Assembly: GCA_903835235.1 (NCBI GenBank)
Contig: CAILMF010000055.1
Location: 310,001-374,000 of the forward strand
DNA: 64,000 nt
Direction: 5' to 3'
Origin: an uncultured Rhodospirillales bacterium
GTDB taxonomy: Bacteria; Pseudomonadota; Alphaproteobacteria; Acetobacterales; Acetobacteraceae
Positions within the stretch are counted from its first letter, which is position 1. Each line of letters opens with the position of its first letter. This document shows positions 1 to 7,809 of the stretch, piece after piece. Made by a program: the position numbers and the translations under genes. Under the pieces are notes generated by a model, which saw only the letters and a program-made list of their open reading frames with translations, was not told the origin of the DNA and did not search any database.

Positions 1-2956
1 GGGGCGGTTTGCGCCGGGCTGGGGGGAGTGGAACGACCGTTTTCGGGATGACGTGCGCCGGTTCTGGCGTGGTGACACGGGGATGCTGGGCGCGCTGGCG
101 ACCAGGCTGGCGGGCTCGGCCGATGTGTTCGGCGCTGGGCGGCGCGTGGCGGACAGCGTGAACTACATCACCGCGCATGACGGCTTCACCGCGCGCGACC
201 TGGTGAGCTACGCGCAGCGGCGCAACTGGGCGAATGGTGAGGAAGGCCGCGACGGTAGCGGCGAGAACCACAGCTGGAACAATGGCGCCGAGGGCGAGAG
301 CGATGACGCCGGCGTAAACGCTCGGCGGGCGGCGGATGTGCGGGCGCTGCTGGCGACGCTGCTGCTGGCGCGCGGCACGCCGATGCTGAGCATGGGCGAC
401 GAGGCCGGGCGCACCCAGCACGGCAACAACAATGCCTATGCGCAGGACAATGCGCTTTCCTGGTTCGACTGGGCGGGCATGGATGCGGGGCTGCGCGACT
501 TCACCGCGCGGCTGGTGCGGGCACGGTTGCGGCACCCGGCGCTGCATGGCGCCCGCGCGCTGACGGATGCCGATGTCGCCTGGCTGGCGCTGGATGGCGC
601 GCCGCTGGCGGATTGGCACAGTGCGCGCAGCCTGGCGATGCGGCTGCGCGGCGATGCGGCGGACGCGTTGGTGGTGGTGCATGGCGCGGGCGAGGTGGCC
701 GTGCTGCGGCTGCCGGCGGCGCGGGATGGCTGCGGCTGGCAGTTGGTGGCGGACAGCGCCGCGCCGTTGCGCGAAGGCCCGGTGGGCGCGGCTGAACCGC
801 TGGCGCCGCGCAGCGTGCTGCTGCTGGTGGAACAGCCTCGGCCGGGACAGGCGCCGGCGGTGGAGGATGCGGTGCTGCGCGAGCTGGCCGCGGCGGCCGG
901 GATTGCGCCGGCCTGGCACGACCTGGCGGGGCGCGAGACCCAGGTGCCGCGCGACAGCTTGCAGGCGCTGCTGCACGCGCTGGCGCTGCCGGCCGCCAGC
1001 CAGGCTCAGGCGCGGGAGAGCCTGGCGCTGCTGGCGCTGCCGCGCGCGTTGCCGGCGCAGCTGACGGTGCCGGAAGGCGAGGGTTTTGCCGTGCCGCTGG
1101 GCGCGCACGGCCGCGCCGAGCTGCTGCTGCGGCGCGAGGATGGCAGCGAGCAGCGCTTCGGCTTCGGTGCCGAGGCGGGCGCGTGGCGCGGCGCGGTCCG
1201 GCATGTCGCCTTGCCGGCGCAGCCCGCGGGCAGTCATGTGCTGGTTCTGGGCGATGCGGTGTGCGCGCTGGCGGTGGTGCCGCGCGGCTGCTTTGCGTCG
1301 CCGGGGCGGCGCTTCGGCATTGCCGCGCAGATCTACGGGCTGCGGCGCGCGGCGGACCAGGGGATCGGCGACTATACCGCCGTCGCGGAACTGGCGCGGG
1401 CCGCGGCCGGGCAGGGCGCGGCGCTGCTCGGGCTCAGCCCGCCGCATGCGCTTTCCCCCTTGGACCGCGAGCGCGCCAGCCCTTACCAGCCCAGCGACCG
1501 GCGCTTCCTGGAGCCGGTGCTGATCGACGTGGCGGCGCTGCCCTTCGCGGTGACGGCGCCCGATTGCGCCGCGCTGCGCCAGCGCGACAGCGTGGACTAC
1601 ACTGCGGTGTGGCAGACCAAGCTGGCGGTGCTGCGGGCGGCCTGGGCGGCGTTCTCGCCGGCGCATCCGTTCTGGGCGGAGTTCCTTGCCTTCCGGGCGG
1701 AACAGGGCGCGGCGCTGGACGGGTTCTGCGCCTTCACCGCCATTGCGGAACAGCGCGGCAGCACCGATGCGCGCGGCTGGCCGGCGGCGCTGCGCCATGG
1801 CGGTGCGGCCGGCGTTGCGACCTTCGCCGCCGAGCATGCGCGCGAGGTCGGCTTCCACGCCTTCCTGCAATGGCTGGCGGACCGGCAGTTGGCGGCGGCG
1901 GCGCGGGCCGGGGCCGGGCTGTATCGCGACCTGGCGGTGGGCGCTGCGCCGGATGGCGCGGAAGTGTGGGCCGAGCAGGGCAGCCATCTGCCGGGGTTTT
2001 CCATCGGCGCGCCGCCCGACCAATTCGCGCCGCAGGGCCAGGTGTGGGGCCTGCCGCCGGCGCAGCCGCGCGCCGTGGTCGGCAGCTTTGCGCGGCTGCT
2101 GCGCGCCAACATGCGGCATGCGGCGGCGCTGCGGATCGACCATGTGATGGCGCTGACCAGGCTGTTCGTGGTGCCGGAAGGCGCGCCTGGTGCGGCCGGC
2201 GCCTATCTGGGCTATCCGCGGCGGCATCTGCTGGGGCAGTTGGCACTGGCCAGCCAGCGGGCGCGCTGCCTGGTGGTGGGGGAGGATCTCGGCACCGTGC
2301 CGCCCGGCTTCCGCGAGGAACTGGCCGCGCAGGAGGTGCTGTCCTACCGCGTGCTATGGTTCGAGCGGCGCGGCGAGGGCTTCATCCCGCCGGCCGAATA
2401 TCCCGCCCGCGCGGCGGCCTGCGTGGCGACGCACGACCTGAACACGCTGGCGGGCTGGTGGCTGGGCGCCGACCTGGAGGAGCGCGCAGCGTTGGGGCTG
2501 CTGGACGATGTGGACGGCGCCCGCGCGGCGCGCGCGCGGGAGCGTGCGGCGCTGCTGGCGGCGCTGCGCGAGGCTGATGTCGCGGTGGATACGCCGGTAG
2601 AGGGCGAGGCGCCGCCGGCCGGCTTCATCGCCGCGGTGCATGCCTTTGCCGCTGCCGCGCCCAGCGCGCTGCTGCTGGTGCAGGCCGAGGACCTGGCCGG
2701 CGAGACCGCCGCGGTGAACCTGCCGGGCACCGACCGGGAGCGGCCGAATTGGCGCCGCCGCCTGCCGCTGCCGGTGGCGGCGCTGCTGGCCACGCCGGCG
2801 GCACGGGCGACGCTGGCGGCGCTGAGTGATCGGCGTCGCGGGACGCCGCGCGATGAGCGTCGCGGGACGCCGCGCGATGAGCGTCGCGGGACGCCGCGCG
2901 ATGAGCGTCGCGGGACGCCGCGCGATGAACGTTGCGGGCCGCCGCGCGAAGGATAA
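1..2956 (+). CDS. GlgX-MalQ fusion (glycogen debranching / 4-alpha-glucanotransferase), 5' end outside window
   Basis: The reading frame is open from base 2, so the gene begins upstream. The first ~280 codons are the C-terminal half of a GlgX-type GH13 enzyme: WGEWNDRFRD and the 'AHDGF' motif (third catalytic-site Asp at 179-181). After a linker comes a complete-looking amylomaltase (GH77) domain with its three acidic residues visible: Asp in 'LRIDHV' (2138-2140), Glu in 'GEDLGTV' (2282-2284) and Asp in 'THDLNTL' (2435-2437). Debranching and glucan disproportionation would thus be joined in one cytoplasmic glycogen-degrading polypeptide. The last 40 codons are a tandem RRGTPRDE repeat unlike either family. 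The fusion is certain as a single frame; whether it is cleaved is unknown. Confidence 0.9.
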   Translation, partial: GRFAPGWGEWNDRFRDDVRRFWRGDTGMLGALATRLAGSADVFGAGRRVADSVNYITAHDGFTARDLVSYAQRRNWANGEEGRDGSGENHSWNNGAEGESDDAGVNARRAADVRALLATLLLARGTPMLSMGDEAGRTQHGNNNAYAQDNALSWFDWAGMDAGLRDFTARLVRARLRHPALHGARALTDADVAWLALDGAPLADWHSARSLAMRLRGDAADALVVVHGAGEVAVLRLPAARDGCGWQLVADSAAPLREGPVGAAEPLAPRSVLLLVEQPRPGQAPAVEDAVLRELAAAAGIAPAWHDLAGRETQVPRDSLQALLHALALPAASQAQARESLALLALPRALPAQLTVPEGEGFAVPLGAHGRAELLLRREDGSEQRFGFGAEAGAWRGAVRHVALPAQPAGSHVLVLGDAVCALAVVPRGCFASPGRRFGIAAQIYGLRRAADQGIGDYTAVAELARAAAGQGAALLGLSPPHALSPLDRERASPYQPSDRRFLEPVLIDVAALPFAVTAPDCAALRQRDSVDYTAVWQTKLAVLRAAWAAFSPAHPFWAEFLAFRAEQGAALDGFCAFTAIAEQRGSTDARGWPAALRHGGAAGVATFAAEHAREVGFHAFLQWLADRQLAAAARAGAGLYRDLAVGAAPDGAEVWAEQGSHLPGFSIGAPPDQFAPQGQVWGLPPAQPRAVVGSFARLLRANMRHAAALRIDHVMALTRLFVVPEGAPGAAGAYLGYPRRHLLGQLALASQRARCLVVGEDLGTVPPGFREELAAQEVLSYRVLWFERRGEGFIPPAEYPARAAACVATHDLNTLAGWWLGADLEERAALGLLDDVDGARAARARERAALLAALREADVAVDTPVEGEAPPAGFIAAVHAFAAAAPSALLLVQAEDLAGETAAVNLPGTDRERPNWRRRLPLPVAALLATPAARATLAALSDRRRGTPRDERRGTPRDERRGTPRDERRGTPRDERCGPPREG
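2834..2953 (+). repeat. 24-bp tandem repeat, five units, in frame at the 3' end of the GlgX-MalQ gene
   Basis: Units start at 2834, 2858, 2882, 2906 and 2930. The first four are identical; the fifth is degenerate and runs into the TAA stop at 2954. Each unit encodes the octapeptide RRGTPRDE. Inside each unit GCGTC and GACGC flank a 4-base loop, so the array could also fold as RNA hairpins. Because 24 is a multiple of three, changes in copy number would lengthen or shorten the tail without breaking the frame. Confidence 0.95.
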
Positions 2957-2985
2957 GACTGCCCGGAAAGATCGGGAGAACGCCC

Positions 2986-4557
2986 ATGCTTCGTCGCGAC
3001 CTGCTGCTGGCTTCGGCTGGTGCTGTCCTGGCGCGCCCGGCCGTGGCGGCTGAGGGCAAGGTCATCATCCATGTGCCGCAGGCCAACCTGACCAGCCTGG
3101 ACCCGGTCTGGACCACCGCCGTGGTCACCCGCAACGCCGCGCATCTGCTGTTCGAGACGCTGTATGCGCGTGACGAGAAGCTGAACCCGCACCCGCAGAT
3201 GGTCGAGGGGCATCGGGTGGAGGAAGACGGCAAGCGCTGGACCATGCGGCTGCGCGAGGGGCTACGCTTCCATGATGGTGAGCCGGTGCGGGCGCGGGAT
3301 TGCGTTGCCTCGCTGAAGCGCTGGATGGTGCGCGACCCCGTCGGCCAGACCATCGCGGCGCGGCTGGATGCGCTGGAAGCGGCCGATGACCGTACACTGG
3401 TGTGGCGGCTGAGCAAGGCGTTCCCCTCGCTGCCCTATGCGCTGGCAAAAACCCAGCCGAGCCCGGTGATCATGCCCGAGCGCCTGGCGCTGACCGACCC
3501 GCATCGGCAGGTGGCGGAGGTGGTGGGCAGTGGGCCGTTCCGCTGGGTGGCGGATGAATACGTGCCGGGCAGCCGTGGTGTATTCGCGAAGTTCGACCGC
3601 TATCGCCCGCGGCCGGAACCGGCGAGTTATGCCGCCGGCGGCTATGTGGTGAAGGTGGACCGCGTGGAATGGCGCACCATGCCGGACCCGGCGACGGCGG
3701 TGAATGCGCTGATCAATGGCGAGGTGGATTGGCTGGACCAGCCGCTGCCGGACCTGCTGGCGCTGCTGCGGCGGGCGCGCGGCGTTGAGGTCGGCGAGAT
3801 CGACAATTACGGCACCTACGGCGTGATGCGGCCGAACTGCCTGCAGGGCCCCACCGCCAATGCCGGCGTGCGCCGCGCCATGCTGGCGGCGCTGGACCAG
3901 GAACTGACGATGACCGCCGTGATGGGCGAGGATCGAAGCCTGTTCCGCGCGCCGGTCGGCTTCTTCCTGCCGGGCACGCCCTCGGCCAGCGATGCCGGCA
4001 TGGCGGCGGTGACGAAGCGGCACAGCGTGGACGAGGTGAAGGCCATGCTGCGCCAGGCCGGCTATGCCGGCGAGAAGATCGTGCTGATGCACCCGACCGA
4101 CCAGACCAGCTACAACGCCATGTGCAGCGTGGCGGTGGATGCCTGGCGCAAGGTTGGCCTGAACATCGACGACGTGGCGATGGACTGGGGCACGGTGGTG
4201 CAGCGCCGCACCAGCATGGAGCCGCTGGAGAAGGGCGGCTGGAGCGTGTTTCCCGCGGGGTTGCCGGCCGCCGAGTATCGCGACCCGCTGTTTGCCACCA
4301 GCGTGCGCACCAATGGCCGCGCCGCCTGGTTCGGCTGGCCGGAGGATGCGCAGCTGGAAGCGATGCGCGACCGCTGGATTGACAGCAGCGACGAGGCGGA
4401 ACTGCGCCGGCTGGACCGGGAGATCCAGGCCCGCGCCTTCGAGGTGGTGCCGTTCATGCCGCTGGGCCAGTACTTGCCGCCCTCGGCCTGGCGGCGCAAC
4501 CTGCGGGGCATCCTGAAGGGGCCGGTGCCCGTGTTCTGGAATGTGGAAAAGGGGTGA
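2986..4557 (+). CDS. Family-5 ABC solute-binding protein (peptide/nickel type)
   Basis: A 523-residue periplasmic receptor of the DppA/OppA family (SBP_bac_5). The N-terminus MLRRDLLLASAG is a twin-arginine-like signal ending near AVAAEG. Family signatures include 'FETLYARDEKLNPHPQM' early on and 'RLREGLRFHDGEPVRARD' near residue 100. The ATG at 2986 is preceded by GGGAG; the frame extends further upstream but only into the previous gene's repeat. No permease or ATPase gene is adjacent. Two Lin0512-family genes follow immediately, probably in one operon. It is a paralogue of the receptors at 61055 and 62881. The substrate cannot be told from sequence. Confidence 0.88.
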   Translation: MLRRDLLLASAGAVLARPAVAAEGKVIIHVPQANLTSLDPVWTTAVVTRNAAHLLFETLYARDEKLNPHPQMVEGHRVEEDGKRWTMRLREGLRFHDGEPVRARDCVASLKRWMVRDPVGQTIAARLDALEAADDRTLVWRLSKAFPSLPYALAKTQPSPVIMPERLALTDPHRQVAEVVGSGPFRWVADEYVPGSRGVFAKFDRYRPRPEPASYAAGGYVVKVDRVEWRTMPDPATAVNALINGEVDWLDQPLPDLLALLRRARGVEVGEIDNYGTYGVMRPNCLQGPTANAGVRRAMLAALDQELTMTAVMGEDRSLFRAPVGFFLPGTPSASDAGMAAVTKRHSVDEVKAMLRQAGYAGEKIVLMHPTDQTSYNAMCSVAVDAWRKVGLNIDDVAMDWGTVVQRRTSMEPLEKGGWSVFPAGLPAAEYRDPLFATSVRTNGRAAWFGWPEDAQLEAMRDRWIDSSDEAELRRLDREIQARAFEVVPFMPLGQYLPPSAWRRNLRGILKGPVPVFWNVEKG

Positions 4558-4561
4558 GCGC

Positions 4562-4915
4562 ATGGCGCTGAAGCGCATGGTGCTGGAAATCGGCATGGGC
4601 ACCGATATCCGCGGCACCGACTATACCAAGGCCGCGGTGCGGGCGCTGCGCGATGCGCTGTGGCACAACACGCTGACCGTGACCTCCGCGCTGGGCGTGG
4701 ATGTGGACAGCATGAAGGTGGAAGTGCTGATCGGCGTGCCGAAGCCGGAGCTGGTGGACCATGCGCAGGTGCTGGCGATTTTGCCGCACGGCACCGGCAC
4801 GGTGAAGGTGGTGGAAGGCGGGCTGGAGATTCCGAACGAGGCCGGCACCGGTTCCACCGTGATGGCGAATTGCTGTGCCATCGTACGGTTGGACATTCCG
4901 GAGGACCGGGCATGA
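4562..4915 (+). CDS. Lin0512-family protein, first of a tandem pair
   Basis: A 117-residue protein of the conserved, functionally uncharacterised Lin0512 family. It has the typical opening MALKRMVLEIGMGTDIRGTD, then 'YTKAAVRALRDAL', a middle 'IGVPKPELVD' segment and a C-terminal glycine-rich strand. No signal peptide or membrane segment is seen, so it is probably cytoplasmic. I chose ATG 4562 because AAGGGG lies just upstream; an in-frame ATG at 4541 lies inside the preceding gene. Its stop overlaps the next start as ATGA. The partner gene has the same fold pattern, so the two may form a hetero-oligomer. The reaction is unknown. Confidence 0.82.
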   Translation: MALKRMVLEIGMGTDIRGTDYTKAAVRALRDALWHNTLTVTSALGVDVDSMKVEVLIGVPKPELVDHAQVLAILPHGTGTVKVVEGGLEIPNEAGTGSTVMANCCAIVRLDIPEDRA

Positions 4916-5253
4916 CCGTGCGCCGCGTGATCCTTGAGATGGGCATGGGCAACGACCTGCATGGTGGCGACTACACCAAGGCCGCGCTGCGGGCGGTGCA
5001 GGACGCGCTGCATCATTCGTCGCTGGCCATGCTGCGGTCGCTGAAGGTCTCGCCGCACGACATGATCGTCGGCGTCACCATCGGCGTGCAGCAGCCGGGC
5101 AAGGTGGATGCCGAGAAGGTCAAGGCCAGCCTGCCCTATGGCAAGGTCACCGTGACGGTGGTGAAAGGCGGGCTGGACGTGCCGGATGACGAGCGCGACG
5201 ACGTCGCGGTGATCGCCAGCGCCGCGATCGATGTGCGGCTGGACCTACCGTAG
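4912..5253 (+). CDS. Lin0512-family protein, second of a tandem pair
   Basis: A 113-residue paralogue of the preceding gene: MTVRRVILEMGMGNDLHGGD, 'YTKAALRAVQDAL', 'VGVTIGVQQPGKVD'. Sequence identity over the first 35 residues is high enough to infer an old tandem duplication. It starts within the ATGA overlap at 4912, so translation is probably coupled. The start and end of the protein are well matched to its twin, which suggests both copies are functional. Its 3' end overlaps the convergent FAD monooxygenase gene by 9 bases. No function has been established for the family. Confidence 0.82.
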   Translation: MTVRRVILEMGMGNDLHGGDYTKAALRAVQDALHHSSLAMLRSLKVSPHDMIVGVTIGVQQPGKVDAEKVKASLPYGKVTVTVVKGGLDVPDDERDDVAVIASAAIDVRLDLP

Positions 5254-6714
5254 GGCGGCCTCGGCGGCGCTGAGCAGCGGCGCCAGCCCAGCTTCATCCG
5301 CGGTGGTGCCGAAGACGGTGCCATCAGGGCGCAGCAGCACCGCCACGGCGGCGTGCCGCGCCAGCCAGGCGGCCAGCACGCCGTCGCGTTCCCGCAGTTC
5401 TGCCAACGTGGCCGTGCGCAGGTACAGCGCGGGGGCGGGCGGCACCGGCAGGGCGTCCCGCAGCAGCAGGCGGAAGCCACGGCCCAGCGCGTCATCCATG
5501 CGCTGGCCATCCGCCAGCCAGGGCTGCGGGCCGGGCGCGCCGGCGCCGGGTGAGGTGTGCAGGCAACCACCAGTCAGCGGCGGCAGCAAATCCTGCCGCA
5601 CCACATGGCCGCGGCCGGCGGCCACTTCCGCCTGCATGCGGGCGTTGCGGTCCGCAGCACGCGCCGGGTCGCGTTCGCCAATGATCAGGCCGAGTTCCTT
5701 GGTCAGCGCGATCACCTGGCGCACGTTGGGGCGGCGTTCTTCGGTGTAGCTGTCCAGCAATGCCTCGCTGGCCTGGCCACGCAGCACCCAGGCCAGCTTC
5801 CAGGCCAGGTTGGCGGCGTCGCGCAGGCCCTGGTTCAAGCCTTGCCCCATGAAGGGCGGGGTCTGGTGCGCGGCGTCGCCAGCCAGCAGCACGCGGCCAT
5901 GGCGCCAGTCTTCCGCCACCACGGCGTGGAAGCGATAGGGGGCGATGCGCCAAAGGCTGACATCGCCGGGCTTCACCCAGCGCGACAGCAGGCGCCAGAT
6001 ATTCTCCTCGCGCGCCATCTCCGCCAGGTTCTCGCCGGGGGCCACGCTGAACTCCCAGCGGCGCAGCCGGCCGGGGCCGTTGATGAAGGTGGCGGGGCGG
6101 GCGGGGTCGCAATACTGCACATTGGTCGGCGGCAGGGGGACGTCGCGTTCCAGCAGCGTGTCGATGACGATCCAGGGTTCGTCGAAGGCCATGTCCTCGA
6201 CGCTGGCGCCCAGCAGGCGGCGCAGGGTGGAGGCGCCGCCATCGCAGGCCAGCACCCAGCGCGCCCGCACTTCCTCGCCGCTGCGCAGCGTCAGCGCCGC
6301 GTGGTCCGCGTGCTGGGCCAGCGCCACCACTTCGGCGTCCAGCCGCACCGTCGCGGTTGGGCGTGCGGCCAGGGCGGCGCGCAGCTCGGCATCCAGCTCC
6401 GGCTGGATGAAGCTGGCGTAGCTCGGCCAGGCCAGCGGCCAGGGCGGTGGCGCCGGCAGAATGCTGCGCAGCAGGCTGCCATCGGCCGCGTGGTATTCGC
6501 TGGGCTTATAGGCGCCCAGCCGGTCTTCCAGGCGCTGCGCCACGCCCACCGCCTGCAATATCCGCAGCGCCTCGTGGTCGATGGCGATGGCGCGCGGCTT
6601 GTCGAACATCGCGGCGTCGCGGTCCAGCGCGAGCACGGAAAAACCCTCGGCCGCCAGCAGGTTGGCCAGCGTGGCGCCTACCGGGCCGAGGCCGACGACG
6701 ATGACGTCATGCAT
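5245..6714 (-). CDS. FAD-dependent aromatic-ring monooxygenase (MhpA/PheA type)
   Basis: A 489-residue class A flavoprotein monooxygenase. The N-terminal 'VVGLGPVGATLANLL' is the ADP-binding GxGxxG loop, 'ACDGGASTLRRLLG' carries the DG motif, and 'LAGDAAHQTPPFMGQG' is the GD motif contacting FAD ribityl. The C-terminal ~120 residues resemble the thioredoxin-like domain of phenol and hydroxyphenylpropionate hydroxylases. The likely reaction is NAD(P)H-dependent hydroxylation of a phenolic acid. It is followed, on the same strand and upstream in transcription, by a TctC receptor gene with a 13-base gap, so the two are probably co-transcribed. The exact substrate is not deducible. Confidence 0.87.
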   Translation of the reverse strand: MHDVIVVGLGPVGATLANLLAAEGFSVLALDRDAAMFDKPRAIAIDHEALRILQAVGVAQRLEDRLGAYKPSEYHAADGSLLRSILPAPPPWPLAWPSYASFIQPELDAELRAALAARPTATVRLDAEVVALAQHADHAALTLRSGEEVRARWVLACDGGASTLRRLLGASVEDMAFDEPWIVIDTLLERDVPLPPTNVQYCDPARPATFINGPGRLRRWEFSVAPGENLAEMAREENIWRLLSRWVKPGDVSLWRIAPYRFHAVVAEDWRHGRVLLAGDAAHQTPPFMGQGLNQGLRDAANLAWKLAWVLRGQASEALLDSYTEERRPNVRQVIALTKELGLIIGERDPARAADRNARMQAEVAAGRGHVVRQDLLPPLTGGCLHTSPGAGAPGPQPWLADGQRMDDALGRGFRLLLRDALPVPPAPALYLRTATLAELRERDGVLAAWLARHAAVAVLLRPDGTVFGTTADEAGLAPLLSAAEAALR

Positions 6715-6727
6715 CAGTCGCCAGGGG

Positions 6728-7699
6728 TCAGTCAGTGGGACGGAAGCCGGAGCTCTCGACGATGGGGCCCCACTTGGCGTGTTCGTCGCGCAGCCACTTT
6801 GTCACCGTGGCGCTGTTCATGTAGCTGGGCACCACGCCAAAGCGGTTCAGCGAGGTCAGCGTATCGGCGCTGGCGGCGATGCCGGCGATGGCGTGGTCCA
6901 GTGCCTGCACCAGGTGCGCCGGCGTGCGGCCGGGCAGCATCAGGCAGCCGCCGCCGCTATAGGCCAGGGCGGGGAAGCCGGCTTCCGCGATGGTCGGCAG
7001 CTCCGGCGCTTCCAGCAGGCGGCGTGGCGCCGTGGTGGCCAGCGGCTTCAGCGCGGAACCGGTCAGGAAGGGCGCGATGGCGGGCATGGAGTTGCTGGTC
7101 AGCGGAATCTGCCCGCCCAGGCAATCCTGCACCGCCGGGCCGTCGCCACGATAGGCCACCGCGGTCAGGTTCAGCCCGGTCGCCTTGGCGAACTGGATGC
7201 CGAGGAAGTGCGGCAGCGTGCCGGCGCCGGGGTTGCCGAAGGGGATGCTGGGCTGGTTGCGGCCCCAGGCGATGAACTCGGCCAGGGTCTTCGCCGGCAC
7301 CATCGGGCCGGTGGACAGCCCCATGTAGAACAGGCTGAGCATCGAGACTGGCTTCAGGTCCACGAAGGGGTCGTAGCGCAGCGTGCCGGGGTAGAGGTGC
7401 GGGAAGATCGCCACGTGGTCGGTGGGGGTGAAGACCATGACGCTGCCATCCGGCTCGCCCGCCTTCACCGCTTCCAGCGCCAGCCGGCCGCTGGCGCCAG
7501 GCTTGTTCTCCACCACCACGTTCTGGGCGTAGCTGCCGGCCAGCTTCTGCGCCAGCAGGCGGGCCTGGCCGTCGGTCAGGCCACCAGGCGGGAAGCCGAT
7601 GATGATGCGCGCGGTACGAATGGACTGGGCGCGGGCACCATGCAGCGCCGGCAGGGCCAGGCCAGCGCCAACCAGGGCGCGGCGGGTGAAGATGGACAT
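6728..7699 (-). CDS. Tripartite tricarboxylate transporter receptor (TctC/Bug family)
   Basis: A 323-residue periplasmic receptor. The signal peptide MSIFTRRALVGAGLALPAL has a twin-arginine core and a cleavage-like 'ARAQ'. Then follow the family hallmarks: 'IIIGFPPGGLTD' as first strand and ligand loop, 'VVVENKPGASG', 'EPDGSVMVFTP', and 'VAYRGDGPAVQDCLGG' in the second lobe. Such receptors bind carboxylates or aromatic acids. There are no TctA/TctB genes here, so it must use a shared membrane complex elsewhere. It lies upstream of and 13 bases from the FAD monooxygenase gene, suggesting that the ligand may be that enzyme's substrate. Confidence 0.92.
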   Translation of the reverse strand: MSIFTRRALVGAGLALPALHGARAQSIRTARIIIGFPPGGLTDGQARLLAQKLAGSYAQNVVVENKPGASGRLALEAVKAGEPDGSVMVFTPTDHVAIFPHLYPGTLRYDPFVDLKPVSMLSLFYMGLSTGPMVPAKTLAEFIAWGRNQPSIPFGNPGAGTLPHFLGIQFAKATGLNLTAVAYRGDGPAVQDCLGGQIPLTSNSMPAIAPFLTGSALKPLATTAPRRLLEAPELPTIAEAGFPALAYSGGGCLMLPGRTPAHLVQALDHAIAGIAASADTLTSLNRFGVVPSYMNSATVTKWLRDEHAKWGPIVESSGFRPTD

Positions 7700-7747
7700 G
7701 GGCGGTTCCCCCGAGGACGTTTCTATGGCCGGCAGACTTACCTAAAG

Positions 7748-7782
7748 CCGCTTGTCTTGTCGAAGCGGAATCCTTACCGCTT
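7748..7782. promoter_or_regulatory. Three-arm inverted repeat between divergent genes
   Basis: CCGCTT (7748-7753), AAGCGG (7763-7768) and CCGCTT again (7777-7782) allow the middle arm to pair with either flanking arm. The stretch lies in the only spacer between the divergent TctC (minus) and VOC (plus) genes, so it could be a dimeric operator or an alternative-hairpin leader. No consensus promoter is obvious around it. Confidence 0.35.
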
Positions 7783-7809
7783 GCGGGATAGCCGCAGGGA
7801 GGCAGGTGA

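Noticed and set aside
2834-2953. CRISPR-like array
   Set aside because: Units are contiguous with no spacers, remain in frame and sit inside a coding sequence; no cas genes are nearby.
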